Of a stretch of 64,000 nt of DNA, positions 12,401-24,852 are shown piece by piece. Within the stretch, counting starts at the first letter, position 1. Each line of letters opens with the position of its first letter. Both the position numbers and the translations under genes were made by a program. The notes beneath the pieces were generated by a model. It worked only from the letters and a program-made list of their open reading frames with translations. It ran no database searches and had not been told where the DNA came from. This DNA is from Augochlora pura (taxonomy: Eukaryota > Arthropoda > Insecta > Hymenoptera > Halictidae). The DNA is taken from the NCBI RefSeq assembly GCF_028453695.1, contig NC_135772.1, positions 16,921,611 through 16,985,610 of the forward strand, in the 5' to 3' direction.

Positions 12401-15400
12401 TGGCCGGCGACCAACCGGTTTCGTTAGATAGCAGTCGACCGGCGGCTAACCAGGCGGCCATCGCTTTCTTGTGACAACCTATTCGACGGCGATCCCGGAG
12501 ATATTATTACACCGTTTGCTGGAGAGCCCTTCCTCGTTCTCCTCACGGTGGCATTATCGACCCGCGCCGGCTTAATATCAAATCGTGGTCAAGTTCACTG
12601 GTTCGGACAGAGAATTACGCGGAAAATGTTTCCGCAGCCATGACACCGTTACTCTCCCCCCCCCCCCCCCCCTCCGGTGATCTCAGATCCTGTCCCTATG
12701 CAGTCCACCTTTTTTTTTTCCTGGTTTATCCGCTCCCGTTGATTTCGGTGTAATGTCAGCATCGTGCTTACGCAACAGACGTTCCCGACCTGGAAATTTG
12801 TCTGGCTCGGCGACGATCGTGCGAGCGGCACGACCTTCCGAATATTCCCCGCGGCTCACCTGCGAAATTAAATCAGAATGCATATCGCGTCGCTCCCGCC
12901 GAAATGCCGCGCCGTCATCGCCTCGTATCGCGATAGGCGCATTCGAGCGTGTGCTGCGCGATAATTTCAGAGGCACGTTGCCTGCGAGACTGTCCTTACC
13001 GTACACGTGACATTTATTATGCCACCGTACTTCCTCCGTTAGTGTGTCACACGAGACTCGGTAGTCGTGGCAAACTGCAATGCAGACGACTGCGGCGTTA
13101 CCACCGTATCGGACTCTTCGCTGCGAGAATTTTGCCGAACGCGTCGGCCCGTGGCGTTTACAACATTCGTTCGGTACACCTGAAACAATGAATCAAATTT
13201 CAGTGGAGCTCGATCGTCGGAAGCGAAACCAACAAATCGCGCACGGAAAAAGCAATTTGTCCGGTCGACGGATAGGTTACCAAGGGGGAATAGGGGTTTC
13301 GTCAGGGGCCGGAGGAAACGCAATCCTTCGCCGGTTCGACGACGATAGGTCGTTAGATTGAACGGCTTCGCGTCTTCCGTTTTGGAAGCGTGCAGGTAGC
13401 CGCGGCTGCTCAAATTCGACGAAGTAACGGGCTTCTCGAAGGAGCATCGCTCCGGATACGGTGTATAACCGTCCGGCTACGTGTTTACGTTACGAAACGC
13501 GTTCTCGCATTGCCGCGTAGCCGTAAGAGCGTGACGAAAACTGATCTACGTGGGTGACGGTCCGCTTTGTCGTCCTCTCGCTCCAAAGCAACCTCCAGCA
13601 ACGACACACATCGCCTTTCTCGCGAGCGCCGCGCTACAAATCAGCATCTGGATCACGAGCTTCGCCGTGTTCTACTCAAATCCTTCGAACCCTTTGATCC
13701 GTTCCCGTAGAATTTCGCGATTAATTACAACAGACTGTTCGATAATTAATCATCGTTACCGACCTCCGAACACGGGGGCGTCTCGGAATGCCGCGATGCG
13801 CTGTGCAGGTCTCGAAGCTAAACGCAGATGTCGTTAGCCATTGTCCCAGTTTCAGGATCGCTGCTGTTCCTCAAAGATTTATCAAGCGGCCGACCTATCG
13901 CGTCGGTAAAATCTCTCTCGGCGTGGCGCGGCGCGAGGAAGGAAAAAGCAGGTCGTGTTTTGTTGCGCCGAAAAAGAAAAATAGGTGAATCGCATAAAAA
14001 TACTCTGCGAAGCAGCGACCTCCTTGGCTCGAAACCTGCTATTACGCAAATTCCTCTTCAACAGGTTCTACTGGCCGAGGCGTTCCGACGAAAATCCAAG
14101 GCGCGATAGCGTGCTCCACTTGCGAGAAAGCTAAATTCGACGGTTTCAAGGTCCGCAGAAATCCGCTTTAGAGCCGCGCCAGTGTCAGATATTTGCACGC
14201 GGAAGCGCGTATCCGTTTTCATCGGTGTCTGTTTTGCATGAATCCGATTACTTAAGGAACAACTGCAGTGTCCCGGCGCAGTCCAGGTCGGCCGATACCG
14301 GATTAGCCGGTGTTTATTTGTTCGATTAATTCTTCCTGTTGCCGTAGAGACAAGTCTTTGGTGTTCGGACAGTCGTGTGATCTGTTCGAGATTCTACGGG
14401 GATTTCTAGTTGCTTCGAAAAATATTTTGGTTTATCGGAGATGTCTCGCGTGTCGCGCGCGAGATGGGGGTCGATCGAAGCGACCGAGAGAGGGGATAGA
14501 GTTGAATTCTTTACGCCACTCTGTGCCCTATTGTGTCGATACACCGATTCCTTTTACTCGGCTTTAATGAAATACCGATACCGCGACGAAGCAATCGAGT
14601 CGTTTCGTTTTTTTGTGTTTTATAGCTGAAAGAGGTTCCGTCGAGCACCGATGGATTCCCGGCGGCGAACTACACACACACACGTATAGACGCACACGTG
14701 AACGTACATGTCGAGTTCCCACTCAAGGCAGCCACATTGATCGGAGGTTGCCAGTCGTTCTTTTTTTAATAGTACACCTTGAACACCACGTGTCCTTGGT
14801 ATCTTCGCGTTACAGTTGATACACAAATAAGCACCGGGCTTTGGAGAAAAAGCTGCTGGACTCATGAATATTTGCGGCGCATCGAGCGTGTGCCCCCGTG
14901 TTCCTCGTTTCCTTCTTTCGCGCGACCGCGTATCTCGTCGCGTCGCCGCATCGTCGCCTAGACTTATTCATACAATAATAGAAAATCAGGCGGGAGTGTT
15001 CAGGTTCAAATAAGTTATTCGAGAAGGGTTTTACGGTCGCGATTCTTACCCTTAGAATCCTTTTCCATTCGAGTGTAGCCTTCTTCGCAGAGAAATGTGC
15101 ATAATCACAAAATCGCAAAGTCATGCGGCACTGTGCGCCATTTTACATTAGCTTACGTCGTACAGATGAAATACCATAGTTGACTGTATGTAGATCGTAG
15201 ACGAAGAAAGATATCTGCACACATAAGATGTTATTTAAAACCTAGGAAGAGAAAGTTATGGATTACGGTTACAATATATGATGTACAATGGACATTGTAC
15301 GTACAGTAAGGAGCAACTTTTTAAAACGGCTTAATTTTCTTCAAACTGGTCCAAACATTCGAATATTTTTATAAATGTTAGAGGGACTGGTTCACAATAT

Positions 15401-15725
15401 AAATACTGAAGTACTTTTCCTTTTTTATTGTGTTTTAATCTTGCTCTAATGCGGCCGATGTGGCCGACGCGTCGAACCGCGTCGATCGATGCTCATTTCA
15501 TTTCTCGGGCCACGATTATACGGTGAAGACAGTTGACCGTTCTTGGCTAGAAAATCAATGAGTATACCGAACAGAGATCGCCCGAAAATCGCGAACGTCG
15601 ATCGTTTCGTCGATGATCGGTGTATGGCCACTAGATGACATTCGCACCCTAGGCGATCTCTCGCGAGAAAAAACAGATCGCGAACCAATAAAGTTTCCCG
15701 GGAATGGAGTCGAGCTATAACTTAC
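9408..15725. other. GC-rich stretch without recognised genes
   Basis: Roughly 6 kb of CpG-rich sequence, with many short overlapping open frames in all six frames. None shows a recognisable domain or consistent splice structure. It contains a 17-C run (12656-12672), a CA/TG-rich patch near 14680-14710, and the short palindrome GTACAATGGACATTGTAC at about 15283-15300. It could be the intron of a gene started by the 8.4-9.4 kb block, or part of the gene that owns the minus-strand exon at 15726-15883. Confidence 0.4.
12656..12672. repeat. Poly-C run (C17)
   Basis: Seventeen consecutive C residues on the plus strand. Confidence 0.9.
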
Positions 15726-15883
15726 TTGGCGCGGAGGACACCGTGATCACGAAGGCGGTTCCTTCTGGGCAAGGCCCTTCCATTGCACCGTGGCTGGGCT
15801 GAACCTTGCGAATACTCCTAATGTGGGTATATCGAGCGCACAATTTTTGGTAGTCGGGACCTGCGTACGCGCTGTCCCGGATT
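15726..15883 (-). CDS. Orphan internal exon of an unidentified gene
   Basis: On the minus strand a TTTCTATTTCAG acceptor precedes a 158-base open segment that ends in a perfect GTAAGT donor (15725-15720). The frame enters with two bases owed and leaves with one extra base. It encodes about 52 residues including SAYAGPDYQKLCARY, SIRKVQPSHGAMEGPCPEG and TAFVITVSS, with two cysteines. The alternating hydrophobic end suggests a beta-rich extracellular domain, but I do not recognise the family. No partner exon was found with certainty. Weak minus-strand open stretches upstream (16483-16701 and 16907-17188) are possible partners. The splice signals and residue mix make a real exon likely; the gene is unknown. 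Confidence 0.4.
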
Positions 15884-18195
15884 CTGAAATAGAAACACAT
15901 CTTTTATATATCTCCTGGCAGAGCGCGATCGGAACATATTGGACGTGAAACAATTGCCGAACTCGTTCCAGAGTTCTTCCCCTCTCTATTCGTTCTTCCT
16001 ACCTTGTCGCGTTGACTCGTTCTAAATTCTATTCTCCTTCCTCGAACTAGGGGGAGGAGGTGGGCCATTATTCACGATAAATCACAAACAACTAGGTTCG
16101 GATTTTTTTCTTACACTTCCCTAGTATTATAATTTCTTTAGCGTTCGTAATAACTTGGTTCATCGTGGAATAATGATATAGGTATTTATTATTATACCTG
16201 TCCATTAATTTATTAGTAATAGTATATCTTATAACATTTATGTAATTTTGAAAAGCAATGTACACTATTTTCTATCTGTTGATAATAAACGTATTAATAA
16301 TTGCGCAACGCATCGCAAGAAATATTTCAATTTTTTTATGGAGACATTAATTTTCATACCAGTATCACATTGCCTCTGCGCCATTGGTTGATCACAGTTG
16401 AAACTAGAATCCTATTCCTTATGTCCTTTACAGCTCGTCCTACGTTAGATTAGCTATTTTTGCCAGCTTGGGAGACACTTCTTCAGCCACGGATCATCGT
16501 TTCGAAGCGTTTCGAGTAGCTTTTAAAGTAGTCCTTGGTGTGTATTGGCACTCCAGAAATTTCAAATTTCTTATCACGATCTTCAGATGAAAGCACTGCC
16601 CCCCTTTCTCGGGAGCTCGATCGGAAGTGCATATCGTTGTTCAAGAAATTCCAGGCGAGAATGAACAGCTTCGTACGCGGAGAGAGATGGCGTGGAATCA
16701 AATTTGCACACTCTTATCTTATCAGACGAGAAGACTTTTTGTGACGTATTCGCGTAAGATTAGTTTTGATTAACGACACGGATTTCAGCTACTTTCATGC
16801 GAGGACCGTAATTCGTACAATGTAATTAAATGTGTGAAAATTGAATTTTAATAGTAAGAAATTAATATATTTTATTTTATGGAAGGGTTATTAATTGAGC
16901 TTGTGATTATAACCAAAGCTTCTGAAAATAATTATAGTTGTCTAATTCGTCGGTAGGCGAAGTATAAAATACTTGAAGAAAGAAATTTGATTTGAAGCTG
17001 ACGTAGGAAGCGGTGGCTTTCGCGTATCTTGCGGTTCTGCGGACTTGCGGTTTCGTTCTCGCACGTCTACGCGTTTCCTTGATGGTCTTGAAAAATGTCT
17101 GGTGACGGAAAACGATAAATAAGACAATACCATGGAAAAAGAGCAAAGCACGTTCCTCCGTTTCTTCAGACACTAGATTATACAGCATGTTATCTGTACT
17201 TTCGGTGGATAATCATAGGCATTGCGGATAAATTTTCAATTAAATAGTACTGAATAAATATTTAAGGACTGCAAGACGAGCGTACACTGTCGGAGAGTAC
17301 TGTGGAAGACGAATTTGTGGCCACTGTTGAATCAGGGAACTCTACCTGAGGAAATACGTACATCACAATCAACCGAACGGACACAAAAACATAAAAAATT
17401 CCACTGTGGTTTTGTTCAATCCAGTCCAGAATGCGTTGTATTCTGACAGTAAATCTTCAATAGCATCAAATATTCGTTAGTAAATAATGTTGAAAGATAT
17501 ATATGGATGGCCTAAGACCATAAATTAAACTTATAAAAGATAAATATGACCACGATTTTAAAAGTATCAAAGAGATCAACGCACCATTCAAATTATTTTA
17601 CCTAAACAATACATTAACTTAGTCTGATTTCGTAGATGCGCCAAATTGCAATTCTTACAATCTTTTGATGCCATTGAAGAAGGAAAAATAATATTCACCA
17701 TACTTAAAGTAAAAGAGTAGACCATGCCATATCTTAGCTATATTGCATTTAATATATAAATCAGAAGACCAGCTACTTGAATCTTAAGTCTACACAAAGA
17801 TTTACTAAGGTTAATCATCCGAAGTGTGGAATACATAATATTATTAAACCACCACGAATAATAATAATAAAGGAACGCAACATATGGTACAATACATATC
17901 ACCTCCGTGCATACATGTACTATATACATAAAATAATATTTTAACACATAAAATAAGACACAAACAACTTTTTAAATGACGATGGCACTAACCATTGCAT
18001 TTAAACAACGGACAAGAAAAATCTATATAAAAATAAGGAATAACATATCTTACAATATATAATTAACTATCTGCAACTCGCAAACATAATTAGAGTTCAC
18101 ATGAGCATCACAATGGAATGCACACAGAACTAGATATCAGCAACAATATCAGCTCACTCGTGCCAAATAAAATACAATATCAAACTGTAGTAATC
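15884..18195. other. AT-rich stretch, no firm gene
   Basis: Two minus-strand open stretches (16483-16701, containing SSEDRDKKFEISGVPIH; 16907-17188, basic and then Phe-rich) look somewhat protein-like but have no convincing splice sites or homology. From 17200 on the sequence is AT-rich; it includes the likely 3' flank of the minus-strand mucin-like gene. Confidence 0.4.
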
Positions 18196-20969
18196 CTAAT
18201 TGCAATCATCTTCCTCCGAGGATTCACCGCAATCGTCTTCATTGGAATCTCCATCCTCATCCTCATCATCTCCATCATCACAGTCATCAGGTGATTCGGT
18301 AGATGTTGAGGGCGATTGCGTTGTGGTACTTGGTGTAGTACCTTCAGTTGAAGGAGACGACATTGTCGTGGAGGTCAATTCAGTAGATGTTGAAGGCGAT
18401 TGTGTTGTGGTACTGGCAGTTGTACCTTCAGTTGAAGGTGACGATGTTGTCGTAGAGGTCGATTCAGTAGAAGTTGAAGGCGACTGCGTTGTCGTACTTT
18501 CNNNNNNNNNNNNNNNNNNNNNNNNNNNNNNNNNNNNNNNNNNNNNNNNNNNNNNNNNNNNNNNNNNNNNNNNNNNNNNNNNNNNNNNNNNNNNNNNNNN
18601 NGTTGACGCCGTTGTGGTAGAGGTCGATTCAGTAGATGTTGAAGGCAACTGTGTCGACGTACTGGCTGTTGTACTTTCAGTTGAAGGTGACGACGTTGTC
18701 GTGGCGGTCGATTCAGTAGTTGTTGAAGGCGACTGTGTTGTTGAACTTTCGGTTGTACCTTCAGTACAGGATGACGAAGTTGTAGATGTTGATTCAGTAG
18801 TGGTTGGAGGCGACTCCGTTGTTGTACTGGCAGTTGTACCTTCAGTAGAAGGTGACGACGTTTTCGTGGAGGTCGATTCAGTAGATGTTGAAGTCGACTG
18901 TGTCGACGTACTGGCTGTTGTACCTTCAGTTGATGGTGACGACGTTGTCGTAGAGGTCGATTCAGTTGATATTGAGGGTGACTGTGTCGACGTACTGGCT
19001 GTTGTACCTTCAGTAGAAGGTGACGACGTTGTCGTGGAGGTCGATTCAGTGGATGGTGAAGGAGACTGAGTTGTACTCTCGGTTGTACCTTCAGTACAGG
19101 ATGACGCCGTTGTGGTAGAGGTCGATTCAGTAGATGTTGAAGGCGACTGCGTTGTCGTACTTTCTGTTGTTCCTTCAGTTGAAGTTGACGACGTTGTCGT
19201 TGAGGTCAATTCAGTAGATGTTGGGGGCGACTCCGTTGAGGTACCTGCTGTTGAACCTTCTGTAGTTGGTGATGGCCAGGGTTCCGTTATTGGAAGATGT
19301 GTTGTTGTTGTAGTGGGTTTGGTGCCTGCGTTAAATTTAATTTTTATTGATGTTTGTTTTTCTCTAATAGTGGTAGTTTTTATTGTGATCATATTTTTGT
19401 ACCTGGTTTGTGTATGCAATCTAGGATACAAATTTCAATTGCTCTTAGAATTTGGGCCACCAATTTTATGAAGGCTGGTATCAGTTTGATTACGGAACAT
19501 TTTGTCATTTCAACTTTTTTTTCTATTAGTAATTCTATTAGATCTTGGATATCCTTCAGTACTACATGTACATCTTCTTTTTGTAGCCGTACTGCATCTC
19601 GAAGTACCTGAATATTGTGATGTATTATGTGAATTATAAATTTCAGATTCAGTAAGGACTAGTATAAATTTATCGCGTTTGTGGTATCTTTCTATGTGTT
19701 GTATAATCTTCACTAGTGTTTCATAAATTTTTTGCATTATTGTTTTTATTATTGGGATGGCATACTTACTTTGCCCAGACATATTGGAAGTTCTAGTATA
19801 TTTTTTTCAGTGCATTGGGCTGCCCTTATATTAATATCGTCTAGTTTGTGAAGGAATGCGTCTGTTCGATTCATGATTTTGTCAACTACCTCAGCTGTCT
19901 GGTTCATTTCTCCTGACACGCAGTTTATGACTTTGTCTATTAGTTCCAGCGCAGCGCGTTTAATTTTTTCTATTTCGAGGAGACATATACTAATATCTTT
20001 ACCACGAGCTCTTCTCTTCCAGTTATATACTTTCATGTTTACCTAAAGGGAAGAATAATATGACTTTCTGAAATTTGAGTAGCAGGACGCATTATTGCTT
20101 GAAAATGTCTAGAATGCGTGGACAATAACTATTGCGTTGTTTGTGATTTTAATGATTTCAAATATGTATATCTGATTGCGAGATAACTAAGTTGACTTTA
20201 CCACTTCTAATACTCCATTGACTTTTGCAACAGCATCTTCGTTCATTCGACTAGCAACTTTTCGCGCGTCTTCATAGTGGAAGATGGCAAGATTATTAGA
20301 TTCGTGTACCACATCTTTCAAGCTGTCGACGACAAACTTGATTTGGCCAGCGATTCCAAATCTATCTTGAACGCGTCCTCCATCGTAGTCTACATCCGGC
20401 AGAGGAATAACGTTGCCCTACACAGTATAAAACAGAGAACTAAATCGTCAGATAACAAAGTCAACAAGCAGTTACAAACAATACACTCTGCAACGCGATC
20501 ATTAGAAGCGATTTGATGAATGGATCTGCTCTATCTAATCGTTATACAACATATCATTTCTTTTTAGTCAAAGAACTTTGCCGTGATTTTTAATTGATAC
20601 GAAAACTTTTTTTCAGATCTATAAGTTTGCAAATTTCCCGCATGTAAAATCTGTTCGATAGCCGAGTGCTATCGTAGGCGAAAGCTCTCGCAAGTTCTCG
20701 ATTTTGAGCGGTTTATTGTAAAGTGAAATCGAAGTATCGACAATTGGTTGATCACTCGAAATTCGTCGGGACCGGGTTGAAATCGTATAACCATCACTGT
20801 CCCTTCGACGATAGATATTATCCCGGCACTCCACCGATTTTGAAAGGTTCGTACGAATTCCAGGATCGTCTGGTGGATGATCGCGACACTAATCGGACAA
20901 CAGAACTTTAGTCCCACTTACACTGGTTGCGGCAACAAAGAGACAAAGGGCGAGCGCGATTCTCGCCAT
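18196..20969 (-). CDS. Secreted mucin-like protein with 28-residue Ser/Thr repeats
   Basis: Five exons on the minus strand: 20969-20922, 20417-20202, 20042-19770, 19607-19403, 19325-18196, all GT-AG with joining phases, about 623 residues including 33 unknown at an assembly gap. Exon 1 encodes a signal peptide (MARIALALCLFVAATS). Exons 2-4 encode about 230 mostly helical residues with scattered cysteines and two N-glycosylation sequons (NQT, NRT). Exon 5 begins TKPTTTTTH and runs into tandem 28-residue units such as TSSPSTEGTTASTSTQSPS, then ends in an acidic tail with three cysteines (EDDC, EEDDCN end). This is the layout of an extracellular O-glycosylated mucin: a folded head, a stiff glycosylated stalk and a charged tail. 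I do not recognise the head; insect families of unknown function with paired cysteines (for example DUF725) are one untested possibility. Automated annotation might call it mucin- or DAN4-like. A TATA box at 21038-21032 supports the start. Confidence 0.8.
18301..19260 (-). repeat. 84-bp coding tandem repeat (mucin VNTR)
   Basis: About eleven copies of an 84-bp unit encode 28 Ser/Thr/Pro-rich residues. The spacing is exact where measured: the GGTGACGACG landmark recurs at 84-base steps around 18848, 18932 and 19016. Copies differ by substitutions, not frame-changing indels, so the minus-strand frame stays open. The copy number is unknown because a gap falls inside. Confidence 0.9.
18502..18601. 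other. Assembly gap (100 N) inside the mucin repeat
   Basis: Exactly 100 N, a standard placeholder length, so the true size is unknown. The same repeat and frame resume on both sides, so the gap most likely hides collapsed or unassembled extra 84-bp units. Confidence 0.95.
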
Positions 20970-21004
20970 ATTTCGCCCCGTATTCGACGCTAACCGGGAA
21001 AAGA

Positions 21005-21040
21005 CACAGGTGCTGATAAAACCGCATTCACATTTATATG
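21005..21040 (-). promoter_or_regulatory. TATA-type core promoter of the mucin-like gene
   Basis: On the minus strand TATAAAT lies at 21038-21032, about 65 bases upstream of the ATG at 20969. An initiator-like ATCAGCA follows at 21017-21011. This allows a short 5' UTR and fits a strongly expressed secretory gene. Confidence 0.5.
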
Positions 21041-23639
21041 CGAAATGAAATCTCGAAAAAAACTGATTCGGCTCCTCCGCCGAGGGGTTTCAGTTATTCA
21101 AATATGCGCGTAATTTTCTACACCTGTGTCAATGCGGAGTCGCGGCTAATTAATGCCGCGGACGCTTCGCGACGCGTTCATCGTTAACGCGTTATCAGTG
21201 GATTTGTTTCAGTTCTGCCTCCGGTTCTTCGCCGGTAATTTCGAGAACACAGGTATTCTCGAGACGTTGTTCCGCACGCGTGCAACCTTTTGCACCCGAT
21301 TCCACGGGGGTCAAACAGAAAAAATGCACGCCTCCGTTGACGGCTGTCCGCGTCGTCCTCGCGGGAGGGTTTCTCGTTGCATTCTTTATTTCCGCGTACG
21401 CTCGTCGCCGCTCGCGGTAATTACAAAGTTGTCAGTTCTTGTTTGCATCGCGCAATCAGTTGCCCGAACAAACACTTTCAAACCTGTTTTGGTTGATTTC
21501 ATTTACTGCCTAAATCGGTGATTAAAACGTCGCGCGCTGTTTGCACGGAAATTTTACGTTTTCGTGATTGAGCCTCAATGAATCTGTAAACCGGGAATGA
21601 CTAGACACTAGTAAATTGCGACATTCCTGTTCGACGGCGTTCGCTTCCGTTAACGTACCGGAACGATTTCTTAAACCGTTGGTGCTTGAAAATCGAACCT
21701 GCGATGCCGCTCGTGTTACACGATCCATCGCCCACGCAACAAACGAATGCAATCTCGATCGCGTCACTATTTCCGATGTAACTAGCTGCCGGCACGGCTG
21801 CTCCATCAGGGTCGTCCTCGCTAATGCTCCTGTACATATTTTGATCGAATGTTATTGCGGAACGGTTCGGAGTATCGGGATGGTATTTAAATGAAAAAAA
21901 AAAATTCTTGAATATTCAGTGGCAGTTAATTATAGTCGACGCGGCAGTCTACTCCGGCCTCTTTCTCTAAAGATACTTTTTCCTCCGGCGATTATCGCCG
22001 TGCGCGACTGTCGGTGTTTTCACTCGAATAGAACACGATGTTGACAGATAAATTTAGATAAGCGGATCGTTGAATTATTACGGCGCGATCGAGAACATTT
22101 CCGGGGAACGGTTTAATTGCCAGACGAACGAGTTCGACAAATCGACGTCGCGTTAAAATATTCAATGGTTGTCGAGCCAGTAGTCGTTGAATATTCGCCG
22201 TTGCGATCCGTGCGAGGGGTGACCGAGCTCTCGCGCGCGTCTTTTTATTTGTGTGCGCGCGCGAGCAGGCATGTGCGTGTACGAGCGTACAGGACACATA
22301 CGATTTCCCCCCCAATAAAACTTTCCCATAGAAACGGTGCACGGGGTGTCGTGGGAACCGCATCGGCCGATATAAAGCGAGCGCCATACGCATTTTTATG
22401 GGGCGCGCGCGGACGTCCAAGCAGTTCGGGGATTCCTTTATAATGAATCGACGCGCGGCTCCTCGTGCCCGTTGTAAACATCGCGGGCTCGTTAGAAATT
22501 ATTTAGAACCGGTCGTCCACCGTTGGAATTTCTCAACGTTTCCACGAACGATTCGCCGCTCGCTCGCACCTGTACAATTTCATTCTAGGGTATTCGTCGG
22601 ATTTAATGAGATTTATGAGAAAAAAAAACTTCAATATTTGAGGTGGTCTATTAATAAGAAACATTTCCGATAACGTACACGTGGGAATTGTTTATTTAAA
22701 ATTTGATAATGTAGCCGACGCGCGTTCGCTATTGCCAGCCCGCGAACCGCCGACACCGAATTCTATCGCTCGCTCGCGAAACACGCTCGTCGCCTTGCCC
22801 GCGTTTTAGAGATTCGCGTCGTGCCGCGGAGACACACGCTTCCTTGTACGCGAACCTGTTTGTTCAAACCGGCGAGCTAATATTGAAATGCCCCGCCGAT
22901 GGCTGGTGACGTTCAATCCAACGAGAGGCAATTCTTTTTGTGTACGTTGCGCGAAGACGATAACGCCGGCGGAGCTTTTCGCGGCCGTGCTACCCGTTTC
23001 CCAGGAAAACGGCTTCTCCGGTTCCCGGGAACGCTATCGGTCCACCGTCGTTTGCGTGCGGAACGAGCATTAACGCCGCTCCGTACCTGATCACCGAAGA
23101 TACAGTATCGCGGTGACGATTAAATCGCTGCAACACAACGGTGCCGCCGCGGTTTATAATTAGATCGGGTACAACGAACGCCGCGCAATTTTTTTCGCTT
23201 CCCCTTTCCACCGTTTGTGCGAGGATTTAACTCGCGTCCCGAGGATTACGCCGGTGATTACGATTCACGGTGATTATAATTCCGGTGAAAGTCGATCGGT
23301 CGGCGTCTCCATTGTTCGGATCGGGGCCCGTTATCTCCGCCTCCGTCACGAGAAATAAAACATTGAAAGTGACAGCTCGGATTCGTTCGCGACAAAGCGC
23401 GGTGAACAAGACATCCACGGTTTTATTGGATTAAATATTTAGGAAGTAAACAGTCTTGACGTTATCAGATGATGTAACGCTTGTCGCGTTATCTTAGAAA
23501 CTGCGTCAGAATTATTGTGAAAGTTGTTGTCCCCGCTTTGATAACTAATCGCGCGCAACGTTCCCCGTGCGGAAACGTTTGTAGACCCTTCGCGGATGGA
23601 TTGTTTAATTAATCGGTGATTTTTCGTTTTCTGTTGCAG

Positions 23640-23682
23640 ATAAATCTTTGGACGCTCAACCAGCGCTTGCAGATATACCCCG
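23640..23682 (+). other. Possible small plus-strand exon
   Basis: A strong acceptor (TTTTCTGTTGCAG) is followed after 43 bases by a good donor (GTGAGTACC at about 23683). The enclosed frame encodes INLWTLNQRLQIYP, and if the donor is ignored the frame runs on to a stop near 23768. It could be a short coding or untranslated exon of a plus-strand gene, perhaps linked to the donor at 9408. No homology is recognised. Confidence 0.2.
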
Positions 23683-24803
23683 GTGAGTACCAGTCGATCG
23701 ATTATACACGGTTTCCCGTGAGCAAGGCAAAAGTACCTGTTACCGTATGGAACATCGATCAAACGTGACCCCTTGTTCAGACAGTGGCACCAACAATATG
23801 ATAAAAAATGAATAGAGCATGTGAAAGTGGGCGTAAACGGTTCCATATTTTCGAACGTTGTTCTTTATAAGTTCGCTTGCACTAATACCATTACGTAACA
23901 ATTAGCTGCGAGAGAAAATGTTTATTCATACGGTTGAACTTTAATTTTTAACCACTTAGGCGCGACGCACCACTATAGTGGTTTTCGTGAATGTTTCGTG
24001 CTTTACTCAATTGTTTTATTAATTATTAAAGTAAACGATTAAAGTAAAATTGTGTACATACAATACATTAAGAGAAGAATATATGTAATTAATACTGTAT
24101 GTAGATGTACGGAAAAAAATATATATCAAGGGAAAATGGTAATTTAGTTAATTGTCTCGATTTATGGAACATAGGGACACGGTACGAGAACGATGTTCCA
24201 TAGTGTACCTACACGTTCGTACTTTATTATTATACTCGTACTATGTTTCATTCGTATTAAATAAATATTTTAAAGTCCATCACGTTGCATCTGGTAATAC
24301 CAATCGATCGAACAATAGCGTAAACCTCTCCGACAATAGCGCATCACGGCGCAGCGAAATCGATGATAACCTTGTACCCTTAAACCTTAATGAGCCCCGG
24401 CGATCCATTAAAAAGTTGGTGGCGTTTTCTAAAATCGTTCTCTCCCGAAGGAAACGTACTCTTCCGGGAACTAGGTTCCCAACAGCTGTTCTATTCGCTT
24501 CCTGAACGTCCGGAGACATCGATACCACGTGTTCCCTATGCATCATGCATGCCTCTTTTTTTCTTTTTCGTCCGTGTGCCGAACGACGATCCCCGGCATT
24601 AGAGTTTCAGTAGAGCGAGCGCGATTGTTAACAGTTTTTAGAATTCTCCGAGGTCGATCGAAGCTCGAGCACAGTGCAAATACATATGTAGTTGAAGATA
24701 ACACCGGTGGTATATAAAACGGATGCCTCTAGGAGAGGTAGCATGTGCGCGAGCCGTACGAAACTTTCCAGTAATTAGCGCGATTATTTTTGGAGAGCCA
24801 TGA

Positions 24804-24806
<3 letters not shown>

Positions 24807-24848
<42 letters not shown>
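24807..24848. repeat. (TC)21 microsatellite
   Basis: Uninterrupted TC dinucleotide run of 42 bases on the plus strand. Confidence 0.95.

Positions 24849-24852
<4 letters not shown>

Noticed and set aside
18200..19471. Long open frames on the plus strand through the mucin repeat (Val/Asp-rich)
   Set aside because: They are the antisense reading of the 84-bp repeat, held open because the period is a multiple of three. The minus strand has signal peptide, splice sites and mucin composition.
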